Below are positions 1-13,284 of a stretch of 64,000 bases of DNA, one piece after another (positions within the stretch are counted from its first letter, which is position 1; the number at the start of each line of letters is the position of its first letter). Made by a program: the position numbers and the translations under genes. Source of the DNA: Nymphalis io (Eukaryota; Arthropoda; Insecta; Lepidoptera; Nymphalidae); assembly GCF_905147045.1 (NCBI RefSeq), contig NC_065897.1:7393001-7457000 (forward strand), given 5' to 3'. The notes under the pieces were generated by a model that saw nothing but the letters and a program-made list of their open reading frames with translations, had not been told where the DNA came from and did not search any database.

Positions 1-836
1 TAAATATTAAATAATGTATAATAACGTAAGTAATACAAATACGCTCGTTTCAATAAAATTTACAAACAATAAAATGTACAAATGTCGAAAACAAACATAC
101 ATTTTTATGTTTATCAAGGAAATAAATCTTTACGGCCTGAGGATGCTGACATACTGTAGTTATAAAATATTTTAAAACATTATTGATTATTTAACACTAT
201 AACATTTACTAACAAATGTTATATTTAGTGTTACATTATTTCAACTCATTTTATAACTATCACTTTGAATCTATTTTCCGAGGTAGGAAATTTATTTAAT
301 ATTAAGCATTTATGGTCAATAAGGTTATATAACATGAAAACATTTGATGACGTAATTTGTGACAAAATGAATAATTAAGTTTTAATTTATGACAGTTAAC
401 TAAGCAATGTTGTGTCTTCTTCTTTCGAATGTCAAATCAATGATGGCAGAAAGAAATATGGTGTTTAACTAAACACCTGCTAAACAATGTTTATTAGTAA
501 AGGCGATGTTTTTTAAATGATAAGCACCGTTCTGAAGACTACTATTTTATACTAGTAGTATATTTTCATAAGTTTTCCTCAACAAACAATTTAGTTTTTT
601 GGAAAGTAATAATATCTATTAATACCAATTACTTATTTTAGTATCAATGGGAGAATGACGTTATAGTGTAATGATGTCATAGACATAAATATTTACTTCC
701 GTACATATTATATTGAAATGTTTACTAGACTAAATTTTTATAAGTACACTAATGTTATTGCTGTTATCAATACAGGCAGTATTTTCTTGTAAACATTTTT
801 TTTTAATTTATTGAAATTTAAATTATTTAATTTTTT

Positions 837-842
837 TTTATT
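837..842 (-). terminator. Candidate polyadenylation signal of the GALNT7-type gene
   Basis: AATAAA on the minus strand, about 170 nt past the stop codon. A second AATAAA lies at 807-812. It is the closest canonical hexamer downstream of the stop. In such AT-rich DNA the motif is weak evidence. Confidence 0.4.
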
Positions 843-1010
843 TAATTTAATCAAGTTACAAAAATTTAAGTCATTTTGACATACATCATGTTTTTACTTG
901 CACAAGATAATAAATATTTAGTTATTGTTTGAAAAAATATATCAATTATTACTTTGAGAATTACCACATTATAATATTATTTTTTCTTATAAAAAACGAA
1001 AAAATTATAT

Positions 1011-4000
1011 TCACCAATTAGGCTTTTTATGTGTGATCGTCCATTGTTGGAATGTGTTGTTGGGATCACACGGAGCTAGGCCCAGTGTTCTTGAGTTAGG
1101 TTGTAAGGTAAGGCAATAGCTGTGGAGACGATGTATTAAATGGTTGTGGTCTTCATCATACCTAAAATTGATAATGTATGATTAATAAAAGAGGCATACC
1201 GTCTTGGATGTATACAGATATATGTGTTACAGATAAATCATCTTGGAGACGTTTTTGCGTTTGCAGTATTGTATACACATCACACAGTGACTAAAACTGT
1301 AATAAACTTGTTTGCGTTAGCTAGCACCAGGGTTCACAACCTAAAGCCAGCCAGTTATCGTACCAGGGCCCTTAAAATTATCGTACATTATCTTAAAACA
1401 GAATAATAATTATAAAATACAATACTATTATACAAAATCACAACAATATATTTGAAATAATTTGTAATTACAGTTGAAATCAGAAGTGCACTAAAAAAAA
1501 ATTATCCCAACATTCCGCATCAAACCAAGATATGAAGCGGCTGCCATTGTTCCTAAGAACGAAATGAGCCAATAGATGGCGCTGACAGTAAAAACAATTG
1601 TTATTGTTACTGGTTGGTGTAATTATCAAATTTTACATCATAATGGAAATTATCGTACAGCCCAAGTACAATATCGTATTTGTACGATAATTATCGTACG
1701 GTTGTGAACCCTGGCTAGCACGTGCCTCGAACTCTCGCATACGTAACAATGGAAGTATAATTTTGTCTATTATTATATTTCTACGAATAAGTACATGATG
1801 AAAAGACAAAAAAAAGCCATAGAGTAAAGAAATGGTCATATACAATATCAGAACGAATTATCATTCAGATACGTGATTTATGGAATGAAATGCGAGGATG
1901 AGAGGGAGTACAAAATGTCAGCAGTGTGAATAAATTCATTATATAAAGTTATTAAATGTTTAATGTGTACAATATTAAGTTCTTATAAAATATTTTTTTT
2001 TAATTAAATAATATATGGATGCTTAGGGAAAATACTGAAGTGAATTGAAGTGATGCCATAACCAGATAACAGATTTTTACAAAAATAATAAAAAATATTT
2101 TTCTAATCATACAAATAACTGGTAAATGACATTTTATAATCTAACATTATGGCATTTCACTCTATCCTAGTTACATAAACTGATATTTTATGTTGAAATG
2201 ACAAGCGCGATGACCAATATTTTACTAGATATTTATATAAGACATTTCCGAATTTTATTATGGGTTTATTACGTTTTTTCATTATTTATTAGTAAAACAA
2301 ATAGCTTGCGAAACACAAACATCAAATAAACAAATGTTATGAGAAAAAAAACTGTATATAGTTTCGAATATTTGCGATAAAAGCGATAAAAAACGAAACG
2401 GGTTATTAATACATTGAAAACATATCTGGTAAAAAACTAACCTGATATATTTTTTCCAAATAAATACAATTTTTTTTTTCACTCAGTTTTGATCGCGGAA
2501 CAAATCAAATTATATATATAGTAAAACACAAGAAATATATAAAGTTTAATAAAACGGTTTTAATGAATGGAAATGCGAGCTTTTTGTGGGGTCGCCATTC
2601 TTGTGGAGGCCTTAAATCAGTCTCTGTGGTTATGAATAATGTATAACAAGTTAATTAACATGCATATTTACCTCCATGGTCCATCAACAGTGCCAAGTCT
2701 GCAAATTGCCTGTTTCACACTCTCCTTATCTGCTTCAACACACCTTTCTCCAACACCAAGCTGGCCTGCCTCGTTTAGTCTAAATAATTGATTGTTACCA
2801 GATCCGTGACATGTTGTAGTGCCTAAGGGAACATTTATATATATTATATAAAAAAGAAAAAATAAAGAGATTTTATGATGATAAAAGAAAGTCCATAAGT
2901 TTTTATTTAAACTATTTTTGACAGTTAACATTATAACAATCACTTGATTTTTAATAAATTTTAGAATAGTATTAATAGTATAAAATCGATATTTTATGCT
3001 ATAAATTAACTACAAGAGCAATATTGGCAGTTCTATATTAAAATTTTAAAGCCTAAAATTTAAATTTTTGTTAAATTTGTATCTCTGGGTATGTGTATAC
3101 CACTTACCAATATATGCTGGAGCTGCCTTTCCCATAGTATCCAAGCAAAGACCCGCTGCTTTATTTTTAACCATGCCCCAATGAACATTTTTAGGTAGTT
3201 TAGGAAACTTATCATAAACATCGTACGCCACATTTTCCATAAACCATCCAAAGTCTTTGCACTTCAACTTTTCTTTCAATGCCACCTGTGCACTTATGTC
3301 TCCCATATCCAAGAACCTAGCCATGGGCTCTCTCGTGTAAAAGAATTCTTTATGTTCCTCATCAAACCATGTTTCAATCACCCTTTTATAGTTAATAGTT
3401 ATTAGGGATCCTTTGCGATTTTTCGCTAAATCTCCAAAGGAGTATGGCATGAAAGCCCGGTATACATGGCCGACTCTGGAGCATGGTACCCATTCAATAC
3501 TTCCACCACATTGCCAAATTTTAAAACTCAATTCGAAGTTTTCTCCACCCCAAACCAAGAGTCCAGGGTCGTATGCGCCAATCTCTAAGAAGTATCGTCT
3601 ATTAATAGCAAAAAGACCACCAGCGTGCGTTGGACTTTTGTAGGGTTCGGATTTATGTTTGTGCAGATTTGCTTCTCTGTCTGGAACTTCGTTCTCTTTG
3701 TAGAGCATTCCCCATTCAAATATACCTCGGTAATTTGTTCCGTGCTGGTATACCGGTCTATATTCAAATGTTCTGTGGTCGATGCCATCAATTACTGGGA
3801 CCGTCATAATTCTATAATCCCTATAAATTGGGGCGAGAAGCGGAGGCAACCAATTTACATTGACCTCACAATGGGCATCTAGGAATACAATGACGTCACC
3901 GGTAGCTTCTTTTGCACCCCTTGATCGGGTACGAATGAGACCCTCTCGCCGAGTATTTCTGATGAGTCGAACTTTACCATGCCACCTTTTTATATAATTA

Positions 4001-6387
4001 TCTAAATTTTCTTTGAGGTTGTCCTTGTCAGAGAAGTCATCTACCTGTAATGTCTTGTACTTTAATATCGGTTTTATAATACAAGACAAGTAACTAAGAA
4101 ATTACGAATTCATCACATGCTCATTGCGTTTTATCAATGGATTGGTTTTAACATTTAATAGATATCGATTTGGAAAAGTTTGCGAGTGCAAAAACTTATA
4201 CTATAATTAAGAACAAAGAGCAATTGACATTAAATTAAAAAATATTTTCACTTACCAAAACGACTTCATGTAATACGTGTGGTGGTGATCGCTCGATCAC
4301 AGTGTGAACGGTTCGCATGAGGACAGTGAAGCCCTCATTGTGAAACACTATGATAACAGATGTAGTTGGTAAATCTTGTGGATAGTGCCAATACTTGCAC
4401 TCATCTAGTCGTGTGTCTGGAATGGACCTGTTCACATTTTCTGTCATCAAACCATTTGACAAAATATGTTGCACAAATTTTAGGATAATATATGTGTTTC
4501 ACACACTTTTTACATTTTTAATTTAATTTCCTTTGAGCGAATTAATTTTTGCTATATAATATATTATTTATTTCAATAAAAAAAATATTATACAGTTGAT
4601 AAGTTTTTTTGTTGTTGTATGTATTGTTTTAAGCATATCAAAATAAATTAACTGTAAAAATGCACATAATTTTCTACAAAACTGAATTGGCTTTACTTAT
4701 AAGCACTTTCTATGATTATTGATTTGTATGATAACATATTTGCACATACATGTAAATGTATATGCAAATTCTTATAGAACTTATCGATTTTTGATATATT
4801 TAAAGGAATAGAATATATTAATTATTACCGGTTCATTGCAATATCATCAGAGGCAGCTATATTCATGCCATATTCACTTTCAGATTCTGCAATATCATTA
4901 GCACGATCCTGAGACATGTGATAAGGCATACCCGCTTCTCCTGGCCCTTTCACAGTCCATACTGTTTTTGGTTCAAAGTTGCCAAGTTCTAAAATATAAA
5001 TGTATAATCAAGGGATTATTTTTATTAAAAATTGATATATGTATATACATCCAATTCAATATATTAGCTGCCTAGCCTGGTACTACATAACCTACTATTA
5101 TGATTTTTTCTCAATTTTTTTTATAACCTCCTCCTTTATGACCTCCTCTCCTTTGTGGGGATGATTTGGAGCTTATTCCATCATACAGCTCCAATATGGA
5201 TTGCCCAGATTTGAACCAATTACTGGTTCAGTTATGACTCACCTGGTTTGGCCACTGAGCCATCTCTACTCTTATAAAATTAAATAAGACAACTCTTCAT
5301 TGAAGTCCTATTCATTTTAAATATTACTTTTCTATGTATACATATATGTATGTTATGTTGGTTGGCCTAAATAAATAAATATAATAAATGCAAACATAGC
5401 CATCCATCCATCCATCCATCAGCCATCTGTCTGTCTGCTTACTTATCACAACAAAACACTGAACCCATCATATTGAGATTTGACATCAAGGTAGTCTGAC
5501 TTGGAAATGTAAATCCTGTTATATATTTTTTTACTGACATACTAACATAAACCATAAAGTATATCGAATTTGATTGATGTGTGATTATTGTAATGTTTTA
5601 TTATCACCATAAAATAAAAAGCACTCTTTAATTTTTTCTATTTTACCATTTATTCAAAACAAAATTTATTTAAATATTAACTGGATAGTTATGCAGTATT
5701 TTGATTTGATATTAAAAAGTATTCAAATATATTTTTTCATTATTTAGTTATCATGTTAGTTTATATTTACTGTAAATATTTAACAAATTTTGGATTATCA
5801 GTTTTAACATTCCACTCAATAAAAACTAATCAGAATCAATTTAAAATCATGTCTTATCAAAACAGCATGTATTCTCAATTAGTGTAAGCAATCAGATAAA
5901 CATGATTGGGATCTAATACCTTTATCTACTAAAAAGAAAATGGAAATTAAAATAGAAAAAAATTTTGATGATTCATTTAATTAGAAATAAAACAAGTAAA
6001 ATTTGAAAATTCGATTGTGTATTTTTTTTATTCATATTCATAATCAGATTTATAGTTTTTTGTATGTATAAACATAAAGTTAGATGTAGGTAATAAAACA
6101 CTTCACACGACGATCGCATCTCTAGGGCATGTAACTGTACATATCGTTATACTATTGTAGATTGCAACTAAGTACACTAAAAATAACTTACCGGTTTTCA
6201 ATTTTGGATATACATCTCTATGAAACTTTTGATAATTCGGCTGAGTATCTGATATTTCAATATCGTTTGAATCAACGTCGACATTTACATAAGAATAAGA
6301 ATGTATTGCGTATAATAAAATTAAAAGAACCGCACCAATGGCTGTCATACGAATAATTCTACCGCGTCTTACGTTTGTTATGCGCAT
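1011..6387 (-). CDS. GALNT7: Polypeptide N-acetylgalactosaminyltransferase, GALNT7/Pgant7 type (six exons)
   Basis: Joined exons on the minus strand are 6387-6192, 4988-4829, 4427-4256, 4044-3108, 2822-2672 and 1161-1011. Every junction is GT-AG and the sum is 1767 nt, giving 588 aa, the usual length for the family. It is a type II Golgi enzyme that transfers GalNAc from UDP-GalNAc to Ser/Thr of (glyco)peptides. Seen: a short basic cytoplasmic tail, a membrane anchor at about residues 14-30, a stem, and the GT-A catalytic domain with the metal-binding D-A-H motif at 232-234 (FLDAHCEV). The second catalytic block WGGENFELSFKIW starts near residue 341. The ricin-type lectin domain begins near 450 and its last exon carries a QQW motif and ends KKPNW. 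PKNVHWG, the D-x-MGK segment and GNNQLFRLNEA match GALNT7 better than GALNT10 from memory. The last exon is only 50 codons long. The start is the first Met before the anchor. Confidence 0.93.
1328..1713. mobile_element. hAT-type MITE, 386 bp, in intron 5 of GALNT7
   Basis: The ends are a perfect 14-bp terminal inverted repeat, CAGGGTTCACAACC and its reverse complement. It is flanked by a perfect 8-bp direct repeat, GCTAGCAC, at 1320-1327 and 1714-1721. An 8-bp target duplication with CAGGG ends is the signature of hAT elements. There is no transposase and the interior has no credible ORF, so it is non-autonomous. The intact ends and duplication suggest a fairly recent insertion. Confidence 0.88.
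5120..5275 (-). repeat. Diverged tRNA-derived SINE fragment (Metulj-related)
   Basis: In the first part the plus strand carries a worn version of the Metulj tail (CCTCCTCTCC, then GGAGCTTATTCCA). It ends in a tRNA-like head with a B-box-like GATTTGAACC and an A-box-like sequence near 5260. It lies in intron 1 of GALNT7. Confidence 0.55.
5397..5448. repeat. Short (CATC)n and (TGTC)n microsatellite
   Basis: Five CATC units are followed by a few TGTC units, in intron 1 of GALNT7. Confidence 0.7.
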
Positions 6388-7077
6388 TTTTCCTTATATA
6401 CTTTTTATAGTACCATTAAAATAATAATAATTAAACGCAACAAAACAAAAACCAAACTTCCATGCAAGAGAATGCGGGTCGCGGCTTACGATGACGTTTC
6501 GTTTGTCTCTTGTGAAATTAATATTTACAACGTCTACTAATACGTTCCTTTCCAAGCGTTCTACTATTATAAATGAGTAAATAAAAAATATATCTTATGT
6601 ACTTAATAACTATAATGTACTAACTTTTATACGTTTATTGTGTAAATGTGATCGTTTTTTCAATGTTTTTCAATAAGAAGAAGGGCATGTTTCATAATAT
6701 ATGCTGGTTAATGCACAGCACTGATTACGAATAAGCTAAATTATTGACTAAAATTATATATAACATTTTATTTTAAAAAAATCTTACACTATAATTATTA
6801 TTTTTTAAAACAAAAAAAAGATGATGACGAGCCTTTATGGTGCAAAACCATTGCTTTATTTACCAGGAAACGCTTAAAAAAATTTAAATGTCACATTTGA
6901 AAGTTTAAAATAATAAACGGTTGAATTTTCAAGTTTTGTTATGTTTTGATTTCTTTATAATAAGCAAGAGTTACACAATAAGTAAATACTAAATAGGTAC
7001 TTGAGAATTAAACTGATATTACCAGGCTATATGGTACTACTTAACTAATAAATTAAATATACATTATTAGTTACAAA
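6388..7077. promoter_or_regulatory. Divergent promoter interval between GALNT7 and Nuf2
   Basis: The two start codons face away from each other across about 690 bp, so the interval must hold both promoters and 5' UTRs. The part nearest GALNT7 has a relatively GC-rich patch at about 6465-6510 containing GGGTCGCGG and ACGATGACGT. No TATA box could be assigned with confidence. The rest is AT-rich and I see no other feature in it. Confidence 0.55.
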
Positions 7078-10000
7078 ATGGAGAAAGAGAAAAGTAAGTT
7101 TTTTACAATCATTAAATAAATATTTTGGATGATTTTGAGCTGTAATTTCGGATGTTTTTGTTTTTAATCTCATTTCATAGGATTATTAGCAATTAACGTA
7201 TTCATAGTACTTGTTTGAATTGGAAGAAACAAAAATGTTTATAAAAAAAATAAAAAAATAAAATATTTCTATTTATTTACAGCACAAGCTTTCACAGTTG
7301 AGAACTTCATTGGTAACTGGAATGGGGATTTTCCGAATTATCCGCTTACAACACAAGACTTAAAGAAACCTCATGCAGTTATGGGAGCTCTGTTCCAGGT
7401 TTTCGATCGCCTAGGCATTGATAGAGATGCTGTGCTTATGGTAAGATTATATCTAAAACCAGCAAAAGTATGTATATTATAATATATAATCATTTCTTTT
7501 CTATCATACTGAAGCTAGGATACAAACCTAAAAAGAATCATATCTCTTGTGTAGCAGAATGTTTTTTTTCCAATTCAGGCACCACCTGAAGAAAGCCGAA
7601 ACGAAAATACTATTTACTACTGGGATCTGCTCCCTGTCATCAATATGACTAGAGTGATTAACCATTTAGTCTCTGTAATGCCACAAGTTGATGCTACTAT
7701 AAGTATCACACACTTCTTACAACCAACAGTCACAACTTCACACTCTATATTGCTTTTATTGTTTAATCTAATGGTGTTTAATGAAGAGAGACTGAGGGAT
7801 ATTGCCCCATATGAAGAGGAATTGTTTTCTAAAACTGAACAGGTTTGTTAAAATGAATTACAAATTTCTTAGAGCAAGCTTATTTGCTGATTTTGATATA
7901 TAATACATATTTGTCTTGTATGTGTATTGTGTAGTCTGTCTTGTGTGTATCTCCACATATGGGTTGTCCTCTGTACCTTATCTTTAATTTATATTAATGT
8001 TTTCATGACAGGCAGCATCACAATCAAATTTTCAGGATTAAAAGCTTTTGATGTTGTAGTGTCCAGTGACTTCATTGACTCGGAATATTTAATGTGGTAG
8101 TTATCATTAATAAATACATTTTATAATTTCAGGTTAAAGTTTTAGAAGATAGAAAAAATCGTTTACTTGAAATGCTAAATGAACAAGCTGCAGAAAAAGG
8201 CAAGAGAGCTGAGAGATTGGAACAGGTAGCATAATTGACAATAATTACTTTAACATAGCTAAACCAAATGTAAAACAAATATTTTTCATGATATTTTAAT
8301 AGAACTGATTATATAGGCAGGCCTATTTATATATGAAGTCCCTTGTGTTCATAGTCTATTTTCTCCACACATAAATGCAGTGTCACAGAGTTTAGCATTG
8401 CAATATATTTATTCATACGCTGAGGTGATCCTCCTTTTGTTGATGTTGAATATTATCATGACTTGCCTTATCTAGATTGTAATAAGCTTTTGTACATTCA
8501 TTGTTGTTAATAACACATATAGCATGAAAATAGTACCTAATAAACTTGATAAAAACTGAATATTTGTCTCAGAAAATGCATTAGAAACTGAAAAATGAAG
8601 GTAGTCCAAATAACTTAGAAAAATCATATTATTTGAAGACCTTAGACTCATACAGATAAGCAATAATAATGGAATAAAACAAATTAGTTTTCTGGAAATG
8701 TATGCATTTGCATTGCAATGTCAATGCCTGCCATTTTCAATGTGTTTACTCCATTCATTTTAAAATCATATAATAATTAACATAACAAATGAAATGACAT
8801 GTTGCTGAAACTTGTGGTGCAACCTTAAAAAAGAACAATTAGCTGTTATTTACCTTAAATATGTAGAGACATGATTTTGTCTATTCTTTGAGATTATAAC
8901 CTAAAATCATCCTTTATATGCAAATTTAAATTATCTTATATAACAGTCCAGTAAAGACACCAAAATTAGATTTACGTTCTTTTTTGTAAAAACATTTGAT
9001 TATGACAATTTTAGATAGATCATGATGTAAAACAATTGGAAGAAGACCTTAAACAAGAAAATGAAGCACATGATGAAGAAAAGCAAGAATTGGAGGCAAT
9101 ATTGAAAGAGAATCGTCAAACAGAAATAACTCTGGAACAGAAGAAAAGTCACAGAGATGCATTGCTGGCTGAAATTGAAAAAAAGCAAGCTCTTAGAGTA
9201 TATGATGCCGAGGACATAAAAGCCCAGGCCGAGCAAGCAGCTCAGAATGTCCAAGATGCTGAAGAAAAATTAAATACATTGAGAGCTACACTCATGCAGA
9301 AGGAAAATAGTTTGAAAAATTTACAAACTATCAAACCAAATTTTGATACAGCAAATAATTTATTGCATGAAATAATGAAGCTTACTGAGAGTTTAAGGTA
9401 AATTATAAGTAATTTATATTTGTCTTATTCATATAAATTTTGAATAATGTCAACCATATTTATAGGACTGAGTGAGCATATTTCATTTATTTTCTTAAAA
9501 ATACTTGTAAACCTAAATTTATTTTAAATTACTATTCAAAGTTTTAATGAACAATCATTTGTGTTTGCGATTCTTTTGCAATTTTGTGATGTATGTGTAA
9601 ATGTTTTCGAATAACGACAGGAGCGTAACATTACTCTGCGCGCGCTTCCTATGTAAGAGTTTTTGAATTGCATTATAACTCTTAATTTATAGAAATAATC
9701 ATCATGTCTTGCTGTTAGCCATGAGATATAAAATAATATTCCACGCTAACGCGACATCACGAATAATTGCCACAGTTTCGTTGAATATGAAAAAAAAACG
9801 GGAGTATGTACGAGGTGAATATTTGTTCATGCACATGTCGTCTAATTTCGTTTTTGGGTTCGACCTTTAAAATCAAGGTGGTTGGCAAATAAAAAATGGA
9901 TAGAGATTAAAAAAAAATTATTAATTGCATGCAATTTATAGGGATTATGAAAATGGTGACTTGGATTCAGATAGCAAAGAAGGAGAATTAGATGTCCTTA

Positions 10001-11386
10001 ATACTGAAGTAAACGAACTTGAGGCTCAGCTGGCTGAGATCAAGGCTGCTAGAGAAGAAGCCAGTAAAAAAAGACAAGAGAGTCACGCTAAACGACAGCA
10101 AGAGAAGACATTGGCACAGAGGTATGTTACTAGGTGCTGGTTTTATTACACTATAATACAACTCTGTTGTTTATTATACACCTATGAAATTAAAACACAA
10201 TATAGACTTGGGAGATGGAATATAGATAAGAAGCGGCTATCAATTTAACAGCGATCTCTATACACATATTTTTAATATTATTCTGGAAATATACCAACTT
10301 GATGTTATATTTCCAGAATAATATTGGTTGGTTAGAAGAATTAATTCTCCCGTGCCTCGGACGTAAGCAAGTAAAGCCGTTGGTCATGCGCTTGAATTCT
10401 TTCTGGTCGTGTCGTATTACCGTCCCATCTGATTATGAGAGTGCACCTGTGTTTGCGCACAGATTCGTGCACTAAAATATGTCATGCGCAGTTGGTTAAT
10501 CTCCCTTGAGATTGGTCTTTGTGGCCGAAATCGGTCACAAGGACGTTATCTTCAATCTTAGGATAAACATAGTTTTTTTAGCAATGTTTTTATTATACAG
10601 CAATCTCCGTGAAGCAGAGGAGAAAGACAGGAAGTGTAATGAAAGATGTAAGAAAGCAATGCAACGAATTCTCGAAATAAAAGACTTGACCACAAAGTAT
10701 GAGCACAAAAAGGCAGAAGGCGTAGAAGAGCTGACAGAAATTAAGGAAAATTTTACTGTCAATGTAAGTTAAGATATTATTATATTTCAATAGATTTAGT
10801 ATAGTTATTGTTTTTATACTTATTATAGACTGAAGAAATTATAAACATTTCATTTAATATATATTTAGTTAAAATAAATAATAAGATAAGATAAAATTCT
10901 CTTTAGTATATTTAACTAGTATCAGAAAAGCAATAAAGCCATTGGTCCTGCACCTGGTGTATCTTTGAGAAAAATTATTTTTCGCTGAGTCAAAGAGGGA
11001 AAAGATAATTTCTTCTTTCATTCATAATTTTTAAGCTTGTTAATAATGAATTTCTTTTCGGTCGTTTACTTCATTGCTGAAGGTCGTGTCCACTCGAACC
11101 TAGGGTCTGAGGTGTGATCTAGGGAGACCAGTGAGGTTGGTAACTTGGTCCGACCATCGTGTGGGGCAGCAGCCACTTGGTCGTTTCTCCTCCACTTTGC
11201 CAAGCACCATCAGCTTGTCGAGGCTGTCAGGTTGCTGCAAATAATGAATTAAACATTACTAAATAAAATGTAATTAAAGTATGTCCCATTTGATTTCAGT
11301 TAAAGTCTACAGAAGAAGCTCTACTGAAGAAAGCATTAGAGTCTAAGGAAAGGATTGAAGACAAACTAAGGAATAGAAAGATCTGA
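7078..11386 (+). CDS. Nuf2: Kinetochore protein Nuf2 (eight exons)
   Basis: Joined exons are 7078-7093, 7283-7440, 7579-7842, 8133-8225, 9015-9397, 9942-10121, 10601-10763 and 11300-11386. All introns are GT-AG and the sum is 1344 nt, giving 447 aa, the expected size for Nuf2. Nuf2 pairs with Ndc80 in the outer-kinetochore complex that binds microtubules and the spindle checkpoint. Seen: a globular N-terminal region (about residues 1-135) like the Nuf2 calponin-homology domain, with a helix rich in Leu (SILLLLFNLMVFNEERL). A long Glu/Lys-rich heptad coiled coil follows from about 140 to the end (RNRKI, stop). The first exon is only 16 nt. N-terminal identity is weak, as is usual for insect Nuf2, so the call rests on architecture, length and the helix leading into the coil. 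Another Ndc80-complex-like coiled-coil protein is less likely. Confidence 0.8.
10274..10325. repeat. Perfect 20-bp inverted repeat with 12-nt loop
   Basis: Arms at 10274-10293 and 10306-10325 are exact reverse complements around a 12-nt spacer, in intron 6 of Nuf2. No target duplication is seen, so it does not look like a MITE. Confidence 0.85.
10346..10556 (+). mobile_element. 5'-truncated SINE (second tRNA-derived family)
   Basis: Matches the downstream two thirds of the full copies at 25222 and 48106. Shared blocks include AAAGCCGTTGGTC, CCGTCCCATC, GATTATGAGAGT, GTGCACCTGTG, GAGATTGG and GGCCGAAATCGGTC. The tRNA-like head is missing. It sits in intron 6 of Nuf2. Confidence 0.75.
11040..11240. 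repeat. GC-richer probable repeat fragment in Nuf2 intron 7
   Basis: About 200 bp of clearly higher GC than the intron around it, with no ORF and no splice-consistent exon. Composition and position suggest transposon debris. I cannot assign a family. Confidence 0.3.
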
Positions 11387-11476
11387 ATTGACATGTAACA
11401 ATTTAGCCTCTCTAGGTTATTATTTAAGTTTTAATGAATCTAGGGGAGTTTTAAGTCAGAAGAGTGATATAAATTA

Positions 11477-11482
11477 AATAAA
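11477..11482 (+). terminator. Polyadenylation signal of Nuf2
   Basis: AATAAA about 90 nt after the Nuf2 stop codon, followed by a T-rich stretch, a normal layout for 3'-end formation. Confidence 0.6.
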
Positions 11483-11957
11483 TCATTTTTACATTTTTTT
11501 TTCTTTTAGAAATATCCTTCGATGTCTGGTTTAAAGCTTTCTTTTCCTGAATGGGAATTAAATTAAAAAGTACTTTGATTACAATAATTAATGAACGTAT
11601 AATTAAAAATATAATTAAAAAGCTGCATTCCTTTCATTGTAACTTGTTACTATAATAACTTTACTTAATATGCTATAACTTGTTTGTTATTTATATATGA
11701 GTCGTATATAGGACTACTGGTTACATATGTTTTTGATCACATTTGTATCGAAATTCGATCCGTTGCCGTTCTATGTGTTTGCTAACGCGAGCAAGCGAGA
11801 CAATGTCACGAGAGAAAATATTTATAGTGAGTTAAGTATCCACCCACGTACTGTTTACTTAATTTCAAATTTTCGGAATTAGAAAAATAAAAATCTGGTG
11901 TCTAAGCAGTCGCAAATGGTACGTCTTTTGATAATATAGCTTTTGCTTCTCCTTTAA

Positions 11958-12220
11958 GCCGAGATGGCCTAGTGGTTAGAACGCGTGAATCTTAACCGAG
12001 GATCGGATGCTTAATTTGTGTTTATAATTCATCTCGTGCTTGACGGTGAAGGAAAACATCGTGAGGAAACCTGCATGTGTCTAATTTCATTGAAATTCTG
12101 CCACATGTGTATTCTACCAACCCGCATTAGAGCGGCATGGTGAAAGAGCTTATTTCAACCTAAACCTTCTCCTCAAAATGGAGCCCAGAAGTGGTACATT
12201 AACAGGTTGTTACTGTTGTA
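11958..12220 (+). mobile_element. Metulj-type SINE copy
   Basis: Starts with the tRNA-like A box (GCCGAGATGGCCTAGTGG) and runs through GGTGAAGGAAAACATCGTG, CCTGCATGTGTCTAATTTCA and ACCCGCATTAGAGC to an AACAGGTTGTTA-like end. A deletion removes the B box after GAGGATCGGATG. It lies between Nuf2 and the acylphosphatase gene. Confidence 0.85.
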
Positions 12221-12873
12221 CATGGAATCTAGCATACGTGCATTGTAAAGATGCATTTGTAACTTAAAACTTTACTGTATTTTGGAAACCAGACTGCAAC
12301 GCCTATCTCTTTTTTTAGGCCTAGTATTATTAGTAGTACCTATTAAATTAAACATTTCCATTTTTGAACGTGTAATTTTATTGAAGGTGTAATTTTCTTT
12401 TTATCTCAGTTTTAAAAATGCCAAAATCAAATACGACACTTGGACAAAAATCTAGGGACTCAGATTTGTAATTAAATAGGAAAAAATTATACTGAATACC
12501 AGTTAAAACTTTAGTTTAATAATTATTCTGGATTACGAGGACTCTTATAGATTACTATAACAGCATAATATAATAACATAATTATTTAAACATAAATCTG
12601 TACTAAATCTGTACAAAACCTGTTCACAGCTATACACCTTTATAGTTTTATAATATAAAATGATAACTAGATAACAAAATATTTTTTTATCTTAGAATTT
12701 TATGGTTTTTATAAAATTATTTTTTATTATAGCAAACATAAATAAAATTCTATTTTTATTTATACATCTGATTATAATTATCACAATTAATGAACCGCTA
12801 TTAAAGAGATTAAGTGCTTAAGGTGTATTATGAGCCGCGTAGAGCAATCACAAATATTGTGTTAAATATATCT

Positions 12874-13175
12874 CTTTTTTTTATAGTATAGGTAGGGGGA
12901 CGAGCATGTGGGCCACCTGATGGTAAGTGGTCACCAACGCCCATAGACATTGGCATTGTAAGATATGTTAACCATCGTTTACATCGCCAATGTGCTACCA
13001 ACCTTGGGAACTAAGATGTTATGTCCCTTGTGCCTGTAATTACACTGGCTCACTCACCCTTTAAACCGGAACACAACAATACCGAGTACTGCTGTTTTGC
13101 GGTAGAATATCTGATGAATGGGTCGTACTTACCCAGACAAGCTTGCACAAAGTCGTTTCACCAGTGAAATCCTAT
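12874..13175 (-). mobile_element. A-tailed non-tRNA retroposon, family B (near full length)
   Basis: Reads on the minus strand from the ACCAGTGAAACGAC end to TATACTATAAAAAAA. The same roughly 300-bp unit is found nearly full length at 40380-40682 and 51163-51450 and as fragments elsewhere. The A tail at one constant end suggests retroposition. No A or B box is visible. The short ORF reading in it has no meaning. Confidence 0.75.
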
Positions 13176-13284
13176 TCCAATGGAAGAAGGAGAAAGATAA
13201 TCAAACCTTAGATTTACATATTCCATGTGATTTGCTAATAGCTCTTTTGTTTAATACACTACAAACACACTACTCCATCAAAGA

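Noticed and set aside
2560..2640. A last exon of GALNT7 just after 2672 (reading RPPQEWRPHKK on the minus strand)
   Set aside because: It lacks lectin-repeat sequence and a fitting stop. The exon at 1161-1011 has a correct acceptor and phase, a QQW motif and a stop at the expected length.
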